The notes beneath the pieces were generated by a model, which was not told where the DNA came from, searched no databases, and saw only the letters and a list, made by a program, of their open reading frames with translations. The translations under genes were made by a program, and so were the position numbers. A stretch of 39,267 nucleotides of DNA from Actinomycetes bacterium. Its GTDB lineage: Bacteria; Actinomycetota; Actinomycetes; Mycobacteriales; Pseudonocardiaceae. The DNA is taken from assembly GCA_021793175.1 (NCBI GenBank), contig JAJYTH010000023.1, positions 1 to 39,267 of the forward strand. Direction: 5' to 3'. Below are positions 15,107 to 22,624 of the stretch, piece after piece. Numbering within the stretch: the stretch's first letter is position 1; each line of letters begins with the position of its first letter.

Positions 15107-15754
15107 GTGGCTTCGGTGAGAACTCCCGTCGAACTCAGTCCGATCCCCGTGACCACCGCTCCCGCGACACGGTTGACACGGTTGTTCGCGGGTCTGGTCT
15201 GCTACGGCACGAGTATGGCGATGATGACCCGGTCGGGTCTGGGCCTGAATCCGTGGGACGTGCTGCACGAGGGCGTGGCCGACCGTACGACGCTCACCTT
15301 CGGCATGGTGACCGCGTTGACGGCCGTGCTGGTGCTGTTGTTGTGGATTCCCCTGCGCCAGCGTCCCGGTGTCGGCACCGTGGCCAACGTCGTGGTCATC
15401 GCCGTGGTCGTGGATGTGGTGCGGGCGTTGCTGCCCGATGCGCACCAGTTGGGGTGGCAGATCGGGTTGTTGCTGGGCGGGATCGTGTTGAACGGTTTCG
15501 CCACGGCCGTCTACGTCGGGGCGCGGCTCGGCCCCGGGCCGAGGGACGGTCTCATGACCGGCCTGTCGGCGCGCACGGGTCGGTCGGTGCGGTTGGTGCG
15601 TACGGCCATCGAGCTGATCGTGCTGGCCGCCGGTTGGTTGCTCGGCGGCACGGTCGGGGTCGGCACCGTTCTCTACGCGCTGGCGATCGGCCCGCTCACC
15701 CAGTTGTTCCTGCCGTACGTCACCTGGTCGCCGCGTACGAGGCGAGCGAGGTGA
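15107..15754 (+). CDS. YczE/YitT-like integral membrane protein
   Basis: A 215-residue membrane protein of the YczE family with about five hydrophobic segments. The conserved GLVCYGTSMAMMTRSGLGLNPWDVLHEG near the N-terminus and the loop ARLGPGPRDGLMTGLSARTG are diagnostic. In Bacillus, yczE affects a lipopeptide synthetase, but the biochemical role of the family is not established. GTG 15107 lacks a Shine-Dalgarno; CATAGT (15095-15100) lies exactly six bases upstream, compatible with a leaderless start, with TTCACG 16 nt before it. GTG 15116 is an alternative. A structured element lies upstream. Confidence 0.88.
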   Translation: MASVRTPVELSPIPVTTAPATRLTRLFAGLVCYGTSMAMMTRSGLGLNPWDVLHEGVADRTTLTFGMVTALTAVLVLLLWIPLRQRPGVGTVANVVVIAVVVDVVRALLPDAHQLGWQIGLLLGGIVLNGFATAVYVGARLGPGPRDGLMTGLSARTGRSVRLVRTAIELIVLAAGWLLGGTVGVGTVLYALAIGPLTQLFLPYVTWSPRTRRAR

Positions 15755-15830
15755 GCGAGGTGAGTGTCGCCGGGAGTCCGGCCCGCCCTTCGGCTCGGTG
15801 GTGTTCACCGGCGACCGCTACGGTCGAACC

Positions 15831-16622
15831 GTGCCCCGCATCGACATAGCCGAACGTGCGGGCGTGGGCCTGGACGGCCGAGAACGCCCTACAGAGGACC
15901 GCGTCGTGATCACCGACAACACCGCCGTGGTGCTCGACGGAGCGACCGAACAACGCGAAGGCCTGCCCAGTGGCGGCTGGTACTCCCGGCGTCTCGCCGA
16001 ACGACTCGAAACGCTGCTGCGGGGCCGGCCCGACGAGGACCTCACCACACTGCTTTCCGCATCGATCGACGCCGTGGCCGCGGAGGAGGGTCTCACTCCG
16101 CGCTGTTCGCCGTCGAGCACGGTGGCGATGGTGCGCTGGGGTTCCGAGTACGTGGAAGCGCTCGTGCTGGCCGACAGTCCGGTGGTCGCGTTCACCGCTC
16201 ACGGCCCCGAGGTCCTGCTCGACGACAGGCTCGACCGGCTCCGCGCGGCGGGGCTCCTTCGTACCCGGGCCGACGTGGACCGTCTGCGCAATAGCGAGGG
16301 CGGCTTCTGGGTCGCCGAGGCCGTGCCTGAGGCCGCGACTCAAGCGTTGCGCCGCCGTTGGTCGCGAGGCGACGTCGAGGCGGCCGTCCTCGCCACCGAT
16401 GGAGTCTCGGCCGGGATCGACACCTACCGCGTGCTCGACTGGCCCGATGTGCTTCGACTGTCGCGGAAGAACGGGGCCGACGCCGTGCTCGACGTCGTCA
16501 GGGACGCCGAGGTCGCCGATGCCGACTGCCGCCGCTGGCCTCGCTCGAAACGACACGACGACCAGGCCCTCGTCGTGGTCGACTTCACCGTGGACCAGGG
16601 AGTAATCAGGGTCAAACCCTGA
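15831..16622 (+). CDS. PP2C-like protein phosphatase domain protein
   Basis: About 263 residues resembling PPM/PP2C Ser/Thr phosphatases: TEDRVVITDNTAVVLDGAT (acidic TED and DGAT metal-site region), CSPSSTVAMVRW, AAVLATDGVSAGID, and a final HDDQALVVVDF in the place of the usual DNxT. The metal-binding aspartates look partly changed, so activity is uncertain. I start at GTG 15831; TACGGT (15819-15824) is exactly six bases upstream, suggesting a leaderless mRNA. An in-frame start at 15798 adds 11 residues without similarity. No kinase partner is seen nearby. Confidence 0.75.
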   Translation: MPRIDIAERAGVGLDGRERPTEDRVVITDNTAVVLDGATEQREGLPSGGWYSRRLAERLETLLRGRPDEDLTTLLSASIDAVAAEEGLTPRCSPSSTVAMVRWGSEYVEALVLADSPVVAFTAHGPEVLLDDRLDRLRAAGLLRTRADVDRLRNSEGGFWVAEAVPEAATQALRRRWSRGDVEAAVLATDGVSAGIDTYRVLDWPDVLRLSRKNGADAVLDVVRDAEVADADCRRWPRSKRHDDQALVVVDFTVDQGVIRVKP

Positions 16623-16657
16623 CGACAATGCCTGATCACTGAGAGACACTGGTCCTC

Positions 16658-17410
16658 ATGGGGCAACTGGGGACAAAAGCGGCATCCACCGAGACCGCCA
16701 CGGCCCGGGTGCATACCTGGACTTTCGCGGCCGCCGCAGCACTGGGTTGGGCTCTGTTCCTGCTGACGATCCTGCACCTGGTGAGTTCGTTCGATCCGAT
16801 CCTCGACCCCGTCAGTCGCTACGCCTTCACCGACGCCGGACAAGGAATGCTGGAGGTCAGCCTGCTGTCCTTCGCCGTCGGTGTGATCGCCGTGCGTGGC
16901 GCGCTGCTCTCGTCCGGCCTGCGGGTCAGTCGTACGACCACCATCCTCATCATCACCACGGCCGCGGGTCTGGTGGCCGCCGCACTGTTCCCGGCGACGT
17001 ACACCTCGGAGATCGACCCGGCGAGCGGGTTGATCCACCAGTACGCGAGCCTGCTCGCCTTCCTGTCGTTACCGGGCGTGGCCGTGAGCATGCTCGACCA
17101 GATCCGGGACGTCGACGAGCTTCAGCGCACCCGCCGCATGCTCGTGTGCCTGGTGTGGATCGCGCTGGGCGCCCTCGCCCTGTTCGGGCTCAGCTACCTC
17201 TCCGACAAGGTCACGTTCGGCTTCGCGCCGCTGTCGATATTGCTGTCGCTGCCGGTCGGCCTGCTTCAGCGAGTGGTCTTCGTGCTGGACTTCCTGATGC
17301 TGGCAGGCTTGCTGGTGTTGGCGAACCGAGCCGTCTGGTCGCGGGCCACCGATGACGCGGTCGGTAGTCGCATGTCACCCGTTCAGTCGTATTCGATTAG
17401 CGATCAGTAG
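16658..17410 (+). CDS. DUF998 family membrane protein
   Basis: A 250-residue membrane protein with six to seven hydrophobic segments (starting WTFAAAAALGWALFLLTILHL). The segment SSFDPILDPVSRYAFTDAGQG after the first helix and the FPATY...SGLIHQYASLLAF motif between later helices are DUF998-like. The function is unknown. ATG 16658 lies 35 nt after the PP2C-like stop; no strong ribosome binding site is visible. The gene ends ahead of a hairpin at 17466-17501. Confidence 0.8.
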   Translation: MGQLGTKAASTETATARVHTWTFAAAAALGWALFLLTILHLVSSFDPILDPVSRYAFTDAGQGMLEVSLLSFAVGVIAVRGALLSSGLRVSRTTTILIITTAAGLVAAALFPATYTSEIDPASGLIHQYASLLAFLSLPGVAVSMLDQIRDVDELQRTRRMLVCLVWIALGALALFGLSYLSDKVTFGFAPLSILLSLPVGLLQRVVFVLDFLMLAGLLVLANRAVWSRATDDAVGSRMSPVQSYSISDQ

Positions 17411-17465
17411 CTTACTGTGTGCAACATTGGGGCGTGGGCTTGACCGACCTCACGACCTACGCCCT

Positions 17466-17501
17466 CTCGGCTGTCTCCGGTGGCCTCCGGCGACAGCCGA
17501 G
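17466..17501. terminator. 10-bp hairpin between convergent genes
   Basis: CTCGGCTGTC (17466-17475) and GACAGCCGAG (17492-17501) are perfectly complementary with a 16-nt loop that can itself fold (CCGG/CCGG). It stands between the DUF998 gene and the convergent membrane protein gene, so it probably terminates both. No T-tract. Confidence 0.6.
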
Positions 17502-17523
17502 CGGTCGAGGACGCCCGCCGCGA

Positions 17524-18003
17524 TCAGTTCGTCTGGTCCTCGATCGGCGGACTCATCCGAGGATCGCGGCCCTGCTGGCCGGGCACGGGTGCCACCACGG
17601 AACCACGCTGCAACTGGATGTTCGTGCTGATGCCTGTGCGCGGGGCCGGGCGTACGTACCGGTCGTCGGTGAGGCGGGAATCGTACATCTGGGACATGAC
17701 CGCCATCGTCACCGCGTGCACAAGCGCGAGCAGCAACAGCAGAATGCCGAGATTTCCGATGAGAGCGCGGACCGGATGTCCGCCGAAGTCGAAGCTCAGC
17801 ACAGACAACAATGCCAGGAAGCCGAACATGACGAGGTGGAACAAAACGGTGACAAGCTTGGCCATCGAATAGATCGAGTCACCGTCTGAGTCGGAATCCA
17901 CGTCGGACAGGTAGCGCTTCCCGCTGTGATAGAGAAGTTGACCGTCCGCCACAACCATGATCAGACCCAGGGCGATGAACGCGAGGTAAGCGTCGGTACC
18001 CAC
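17524..18003 (-). CDS. Small membrane protein, unknown function
   Basis: About 159 residues that I do not recognise. Three hydrophobic segments are visible: AYLAFIALGLIMVVADGQLL (about 4-24), LVTVLFHLVMFGFLALLSVL (about 47-68) and NLGILLLLLALVHAVTMAVM (about 80-102), with an acidic DVDSDSDGDS loop after the first and a hydrophilic C-terminal tail. GTG 18003 is chosen because AAAGGAGG lies 6 nt upstream; the frame is open to 18036 without support. It resembles the DUF2516-type layout only in its loop ending LVHAVTMAV, so no family is assigned. Confidence 0.72.
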   Translation of the reverse strand: MGTDAYLAFIALGLIMVVADGQLLYHSGKRYLSDVDSDSDGDSIYSMAKLVTVLFHLVMFGFLALLSVLSFDFGGHPVRALIGNLGILLLLLALVHAVTMAVMSQMYDSRLTDDRYVRPAPRTGISTNIQLQRGSVVAPVPGQQGRDPRMSPPIEDQTN

Positions 18004-18155
18004 GTCAGCCTCCTTTCCGTGGCCTGGGGAAGCCACCTGACCGCTCGTACCCAGTCACCTGCGGTGGGAAACCGGACGTGTAGCGCAGGCACCCTCCGGG
18101 TATGTCAGCGGCGATGAAAAACACCCATGAATCACGAAACCGATCGGGAGCAGCC

Positions 18156-18362
18156 GTGAACACACACAGCTCGACCGCTCCGAGCCAAAACCCCAGGCCG
18201 GCGCTGCCTTACACCGAAGAACCCGACCCCGAACAGCGCCGCAAGGCGGTCCGCGCCGTCGCCTCGGCGGCCGTCGACGCCAAGGACTGCGCCGAGCTCC
18301 TGGAAGCGCTGGGCCTGGCACCCGAGGAGGGCAGGCCGATCCCCGCCCAGCGCATTCGATGA
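18156..18362 (+). CDS. Small hypothetical protein coupled to the P450
   Basis: About 68 residues. The N-terminal third is Ser/Thr/Pro-rich, followed by a helical, charged part (EEPDPEQRRKAVRAVASAA) and an ELLEALGLAPEEGRPIPAQR end. I start at GTG 18156 with GGGAG 5 nt upstream; ATG 18114 and 18102 are in frame. The stop overlaps the P450 start (ATGA), so the two are translated together. Function unknown; a partner role for the P450 is only suggested by coupling. Confidence 0.68.
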   Translation: MNTHSSTAPSQNPRPALPYTEEPDPEQRRKAVRAVASAAVDAKDCAELLEALGLAPEEGRPIPAQRIR

Positions 18363-19696
18363 CACGGAGCGCCGGTCTCGGGGACACGGCCAGGGTCATC
18401 GGCGAGGCGCTCGCACCCACCATCGCGGGTGGCGTGATCCGACGCAGGCCCCGGGCTATGGCACTGATCGACCGGCTGGGACTCGACCGCGCCGCTCTGC
18501 GGCTGTTCGCGGGCCTGCGTGCTCGTTACGGCCCCGGCCCGGTGCTGTTGCGCATCCCCGGGCGTTCGATCGCGCTCCTGCTCGAACCGGAGGACGTGCG
18601 CCGGGTGTTGACCTCGACGCCGTCGCCGTTCTCACCCGCAGCGCGGGAGAAGCGCGCGGCGTTGAACCACTTCGAACCGCACGGGGTGTTGGCCACGCCC
18701 ATGCCCGAGCGGGCGCCGCGCCGCCGGTACAACGAGCAGGTGCTGGAGAGCGAGCGCCCGGTGCACTCCCTCGCCGAGCGCGTGCGGGAAGTCGTCGGCG
18801 AGGAGACTCGCCTGCTGCTCGAAGACACCACCGAGCTGGACTGGGACCGTCACGCCCGGACATGGTGGCGCATCGTGCGCCGCGTGGTCCTCGGCGATCA
18901 CGCCCGCGACCAGGACGAGGTCACCGACGAGCTGACCGCTCTGCGGCTGCGCGGTAACTGGGCGTTTCTGCTGCCCAAGGCCAAGCGCCGTCGAGACGCG
19001 TTCCAGAAACGGCTTAACGACCACCTCGACCGGGCGGAGCCGGGCAGCCTCGCGGCCGTCATCGCGGAACACGAGCCCGAGAACAGTGCCGTGGATCCCT
19101 TCGGGCAGGTGCCGCAGTGGTTGTTCGCCTTCGACGCCGCGGGCATGGTCGTCCTGCGCGCACTGGCGTTGCTCGCGACACATCCCGACCAGGCCGCCGC
19201 GGCACGGAAGGAGTCCGCCGTGGACGACGCCCGCGCGTGGGCGTACATCCGGGCGTGTGTCCTGGACACCCTACGGCTGTGGCCCACCACGCCGCTGTTG
19301 CTGCGGGAGAGCACCACCGCCACGTCGTGGCGTGGGAAGCAACTCCCACCGGAAACGCTGTTCGTCGTGTTCGCCACCTATTTTCACCGGGACGCCGAAC
19401 TCGTGCCGTTCGCCGACACGTTCACGCCGGAAGCCTGGTTGGACGAGCGGGCCCGGGAGCTTCCCGGGCTGGTGCCGTTCAGCGCGGGACCCGCCCGATG
19501 CCCCGGCGAGAACCTCGTTCTGCTCGTGGCCAGCGCCATGCTGGTGGAGTTCCTCCGAGCCGGCGAGTACCGGCTACTCGCTCCGAAGACTCTGCGCTCC
19601 CGCAGTCACGCACGCGACCGGCTGCCTGCGACCGTGGACAACTTCGGTATCCGGCTCGCCTTCACGCCTCACGAGACGCGTGGCAGCTCCGCGTAG
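18359..19696 (+). CDS. Cytochrome P450 with DxxR in place of ExxR
   Basis: A 445-residue soluble P450. The haem-binding loop is intact: FSAGPARCPG (374-383) with C381 as thiolate ligand. In the K helix the usual ExxR reads D303-T-L-R306 (VLDTLRLWPTTP), a conservative but rare exchange. In the I helix (about 255-269, FAFDAAGMVVL) the usual acid-threonine pair is missing, so normal O2 activation may be altered or the substrate may supply the proton relay. The substrate is unknown. It is translationally coupled to the small gene before it, and its last 28 bases overlap the convergent Cys-rich gene. Confidence 0.92.
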   Translation: MTRSAGLGDTARVIGEALAPTIAGGVIRRRPRAMALIDRLGLDRAALRLFAGLRARYGPGPVLLRIPGRSIALLLEPEDVRRVLTSTPSPFSPAAREKRAALNHFEPHGVLATPMPERAPRRRYNEQVLESERPVHSLAERVREVVGEETRLLLEDTTELDWDRHARTWWRIVRRVVLGDHARDQDEVTDELTALRLRGNWAFLLPKAKRRRDAFQKRLNDHLDRAEPGSLAAVIAEHEPENSAVDPFGQVPQWLFAFDAAGMVVLRALALLATHPDQAAAARKESAVDDARAWAYIRACVLDTLRLWPTTPLLLRESTTATSWRGKQLPPETLFVVFATYFHRDAELVPFADTFTPEAWLDERARELPGLVPFSAGPARCPGENLVLLVASAMLVEFLRAGEYRLLAPKTLRSRSHARDRLPATVDNFGIRLAFTPHETRGSSA

Positions 19697-19872
19697 AACG
19701 TGGCCTGGCAGTCGCATCCGCCTTGGATGCTTCCGCACTCGACGACGAGCGCGTGACGTGCGGGTTCGGCATCGGAGCAGTGGGGATCGGTGCATTCCAC
19801 GCCACCGGATTCGTGCAGCATCACCGTGCCATGACAGTGGTCCAGGCCCATCCGACAGCTCACGCACCTCAT
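19669..19872 (-). CDS. Cys/His-rich mini-protein overlapping the P450 3' end
   Basis: A 67-residue protein with eight cysteines (3, 6, 13, 27, 32, 46, 53, 55) and five histidines, including C3-x2-C6, C27-x4-C32 and CDC, suggesting one or two bound metal ions. I do not recognise a named family. Evidence that it is real is the dense conserved-looking Cys/His pattern and continuous frame outside the P450; the ATG at 19872 has no good Shine-Dalgarno, and an in-frame upstream start would extend it to 19923. It is convergent with the P450 gene, sharing 28 bp. Confidence 0.62.
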   Translation of the reverse strand: MRCVSCRMGLDHCHGTVMLHESGGVECTDPHCSDAEPARHALVVECGSIQGGCDCQATFYAELPRVS

Positions 19873-19952
19873 GGATTTTTGGTACCACCCCACGCCGATG
19901 TCGTTGCGGAGACACGCCCACAACGAGAGCCGTTCAACAGTGCGCGCACATC

Positions 19953-20020
19953 TTGACCATCCCCGCCAGAGCGGTAATGTTTTCTTAGAGCGGTAGTGGC
20001 ATTCCGTAAAGCGGAAAGTG
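19953..20020 (+). promoter_or_regulatory. glcDEF promoter with AGCGG direct repeats
   Basis: TTGACC (19953-19958) and TAATGT (19975-19980) with a 16-nt spacer form a good sigma70-type promoter. AGAGCGGTAATG (19968-19979) and AGAGCGGTAGTG (19987-19998) are 19 bp apart, and a weaker AAAGCGGAAAGTG begins at 20008. TTCCG-taaag-CGGAA (20002-20016) is an inverted repeat using the same third site. The first copy covers the -10 and the second the expected transcription start, the geometry of a repressor operator (inference). Confidence 0.6.
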
Positions 20021-20027
20021 GGTGCTC

Positions 20028-21479
20028 ATGCTCGACGCAAGGGTGCGTTCGGACCTGGCGGCCGCGGTCGGCGAGGACAACGTCATCTCCGACCCGGTGG
20101 GCCTGCGTAGCTACGAATGCGACGGCCTGACCGGCTTCCGGGTGATCCCCGAACTCGTCGTACTGCCCACCGACACCGACAGCGTCGCCGCCGCCGTGCG
20201 CGCCTGCCACGCCCACGGTGTCCCGTACGTCGCCCGCGGGGCGGGCACCGGGCTGTCCGGTGGCGCACTGCCCGTCGCCGACGGCATCGTCATCTCGCTG
20301 CAACGGCTGCGCCGTGTGCTGGAGGTCGACCCGCTCGACCGGCGGGCCACGCTCCAACCCGGCGTCACCAACCTCGACGTCACCAAGGCCGCCGCACCCT
20401 ACGGGCTGTACTTCGCACCCGACCCCTCCAGCCAGCAGGTGTGCACCATCGGCGGCAACGTCGCCGAGAACTCCGGCGGCGCGCACTGCCTGAAATACGG
20501 CTTCACCACCAACCACGTCCTGTCGATGACCGTCGTCCTGCCCGACGGCGAGGTCGTCACCCTCGGCGAAGACACGAACGAACAACTCGGGCCGGACCTG
20601 CGCGGCGTGTTCATCGGATCGGAGGGCACGCTCGGCATCGTCTGCGAGGTCACGGTGCGGCTGCTGCCCGTGCCCGAGACCGTGCGCACGCTGCTCGCCG
20701 ATTTCAACTCGGTGCGCGAAGCGGGCGAGGTGGTCAGCGACATCGTGGCGGCGGGCATCGTTCCCGCCGCCGTGGAGATGATGGACAACCTCGCCATCCA
20801 GGCGGCCGAACAAGCGGTGCACGCCGGATACACACTCGACGCGGCCGCCGCGCTCGTGGTGGAACTCGACGGCCCGGCCACCGAATGCGCAGCACAGTTC
20901 GAACAGGTCAAGGCGATCTGCGAACGGCACAACTGCACCCGCCTGCACATCGCGGGCAACGACGACGAGCGGGCGAAGATCTGGAGAGGCCGCAAAGCCG
21001 CGTTCGCCGCGGTCGGCCGCATCAGCCCCGACTACTTCGTCCAGGACGGCGTCGTACCCCGCACCCGCCTGGCCGAGGTGCTGGAGCGCATCGAGGACAT
21101 GGGCCGAGCCGCGGGACTGCGCGTGGCCAACGTCTTCCACGCAGGCGACGGGAACCTCCACCCCCTGGTGCTGTACAGCGCGGCCGCCGGAGAACAGGAC
21201 CGTGCGGAGGAGCTGTCGAAACAGATCGCGGAACTCTGCGTCGAACTGGGCGGATCGCTGTCCGGCGAACACGGGATCGGCACGGACAAGGCGTGTTCGA
21301 TGCCGCGCATGTTCAGCACCGACGACCTGACCACGATGGACCGCGTGCGCTCGGCCTTCGACCCGCACCGGCTGTGCAATCCGGGCAAGCTGCTGCCCAC
21401 CCCGAGACTGTGTGGCGAGGCGCCCGGCCCCTATCGCCCCCACCCGCTGGAGGAGGCTGGAGTGATCGAACGGCTATGA
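20028..21479 (+). CDS. glcD: Glycolate oxidase subunit GlcD (FAD-linked)
   Basis: FAD-binding catalytic subunit of glycolate (2-hydroxyacid) oxidase, 483 residues. PCMH-type FAD motif VARGAGTGLSGGALP, QQVCTIGGNVAENSGGAHCLKYG, and the C-terminal VFHAGDGNLHPLV and LSGEHGIGTDKA blocks with the metal/substrate histidines are all present. I use ATG 20028; a GTG two codons earlier is possible. It is the first gene of glcDEF and its stop overlaps the next start (ATGA). Such subunits can also serve D-lactate or other 2-hydroxyacids, so the substrate is inferred from the three-gene set. Confidence 0.92.
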   Translation: MLDARVRSDLAAAVGEDNVISDPVGLRSYECDGLTGFRVIPELVVLPTDTDSVAAAVRACHAHGVPYVARGAGTGLSGGALPVADGIVISLQRLRRVLEVDPLDRRATLQPGVTNLDVTKAAAPYGLYFAPDPSSQQVCTIGGNVAENSGGAHCLKYGFTTNHVLSMTVVLPDGEVVTLGEDTNEQLGPDLRGVFIGSEGTLGIVCEVTVRLLPVPETVRTLLADFNSVREAGEVVSDIVAAGIVPAAVEMMDNLAIQAAEQAVHAGYTLDAAAALVVELDGPATECAAQFEQVKAICERHNCTRLHIAGNDDERAKIWRGRKAAFAAVGRISPDYFVQDGVVPRTRLAEVLERIEDMGRAAGLRVANVFHAGDGNLHPLVLYSAAAGEQDRAEELSKQIAELCVELGGSLSGEHGIGTDKACSMPRMFSTDDLTTMDRVRSAFDPHRLCNPGKLLPTPRLCGEAPGPYRPHPLEEAGVIERL

Positions 21480-22624
21480 CCTCGACGACCTCGCCCTCCC
21501 CGGGCTCTTCGACTCCTCCGACCGTGCTCGCTCCCACCGACCTCTGGGAAGCCCACGAGGCCCTGGCCGACACGAGCGGCTCCGTCGAGATCCGCGGCAC
21601 CGCCACCGCGTCGAACTGGGCCGACCCACCCAAGCCCACCGATAACGTGCTGGACACCACGCGGATGACGGGCGTGCTCACCTACAACCCCGCCGACATG
21701 ACCGTGTCCGTTCGAGCGGGCACACCGCTGCGGGAGCTCGCGGCGGAACTCGCCCCCAACGGACAGCGGGTGGCGTTCGACCCGGCCAGCGTCGAGCAGG
21801 GAGCCACGGTCGGCGGGCTCATCGCCACGGCCGACTCCGGGCCGCTGTCCCTTTCCTACGGCTCCCTGCGCGACCTCGTGATCGGCGCGACGGTGGTGCT
21901 CGCCGACGGCACCGTGGCACGCACGGGAGGGCACGTCATCAAGAACGTCGCGGGCTACGACCTCGCCAAGCTCCTGCACGGGTCCTACGGCGCGTTCGGC
22001 CTACTCGCCGAAGTGGTACTCCGACTGCACCCGCTTCCCTCCGCGACACGCACAGTGCGCGCAGAACTGCCCCTGTCCACCGCCGCCGAGAAAGCCGTAT
22101 CGGTGCTGCGCGGGCAGAGCGAACCCGTGTCGCTGGAGTGGTTCGAAGGGCAGCTTCTGACTCGCCTCGAAGGCACCGTGGAGGGCACGGAGGCGCGAGC
22201 CCGCCGACTCGCGGCCGAACTCGGCGGCACCGTGCTCGACGAGGACACCGCCCACGCGGCGTGGGCGCGGCACGCCGAGCTGGTGCGGCAGGCGAACGTA
22301 CGCATCGGAGTGCGGCCCAGCAGACTCACCGGGGTGGTCACCGACTGCGGCCGCGCCGACGACACTCACGCCACCGTCGGCCTCGGCACCGGCGTGGCGG
22401 CCCTGGCCGTTCCCGACGCCGAGATCGAGCGAGTACACGACATCACCACCGCCGCGAACGGAGTGTCCGTGCTCCGCCGCGCCATCCCCGGTGCGCGCGC
22501 GTGGGGCCGGACCCCGTCGGCGGTGCGGGTACTGCGTGCGGTGAAAGACGAACTCGACCCGGAACGGCGACTGTGTCCCGGTCGCCTCGAATCGTGGTTG
22601 GAAGAACGAAAGGCAGCACCGTGA
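21476..22624 (+). CDS. glcE: Glycolate oxidase subunit GlcE-like (FAD-binding)
   Basis: A 382-residue FAD-binding PCMH-type subunit, paralogous to GlcD but lacking its C-terminal histidine motifs. Visible are EIRGTATASNW, VSVRAGTPLRELAAELAPNG, VGGLIATADSGPLSLSYGSL and the GGHVIKNVAGYDLAKLLHGS block. Translation starts at ATG 21476 inside the GlcD stop (ATGA) and ends in a GTGA junction with GlcF, so the three subunits are made in equal amounts. The Ser/Thr/Pro-rich first 18 residues are not conserved in the family. Confidence 0.9.
   Translation: MTSTTSPSPGSSTPPTVLAPTDLWEAHEALADTSGSVEIRGTATASNWADPPKPTDNVLDTTRMTGVLTYNPADMTVSVRAGTPLRELAAELAPNGQRVAFDPASVEQGATVGGLIATADSGPLSLSYGSLRDLVIGATVVLADGTVARTGGHVIKNVAGYDLAKLLHGSYGAFGLLAEVVLRLHPLPSATRTVRAELPLSTAAEKAVSVLRGQSEPVSLEWFEGQLLTRLEGTVEGTEARARRLAAELGGTVLDEDTAHAAWARHAELVRQANVRIGVRPSRLTGVVTDCGRADDTHATVGLGTGVAALAVPDAEIERVHDITTAANGVSVLRRAIPGARAWGRTPSAVRVLRAVKDELDPERRLCPGRLESWLEERKAAP

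Noticed and set aside
19869..21443. Minus-strand open frame of 524 residues opposite glcD
   Set aside because: Covers a fully recognisable GlcD on the other strand and shows no motif.
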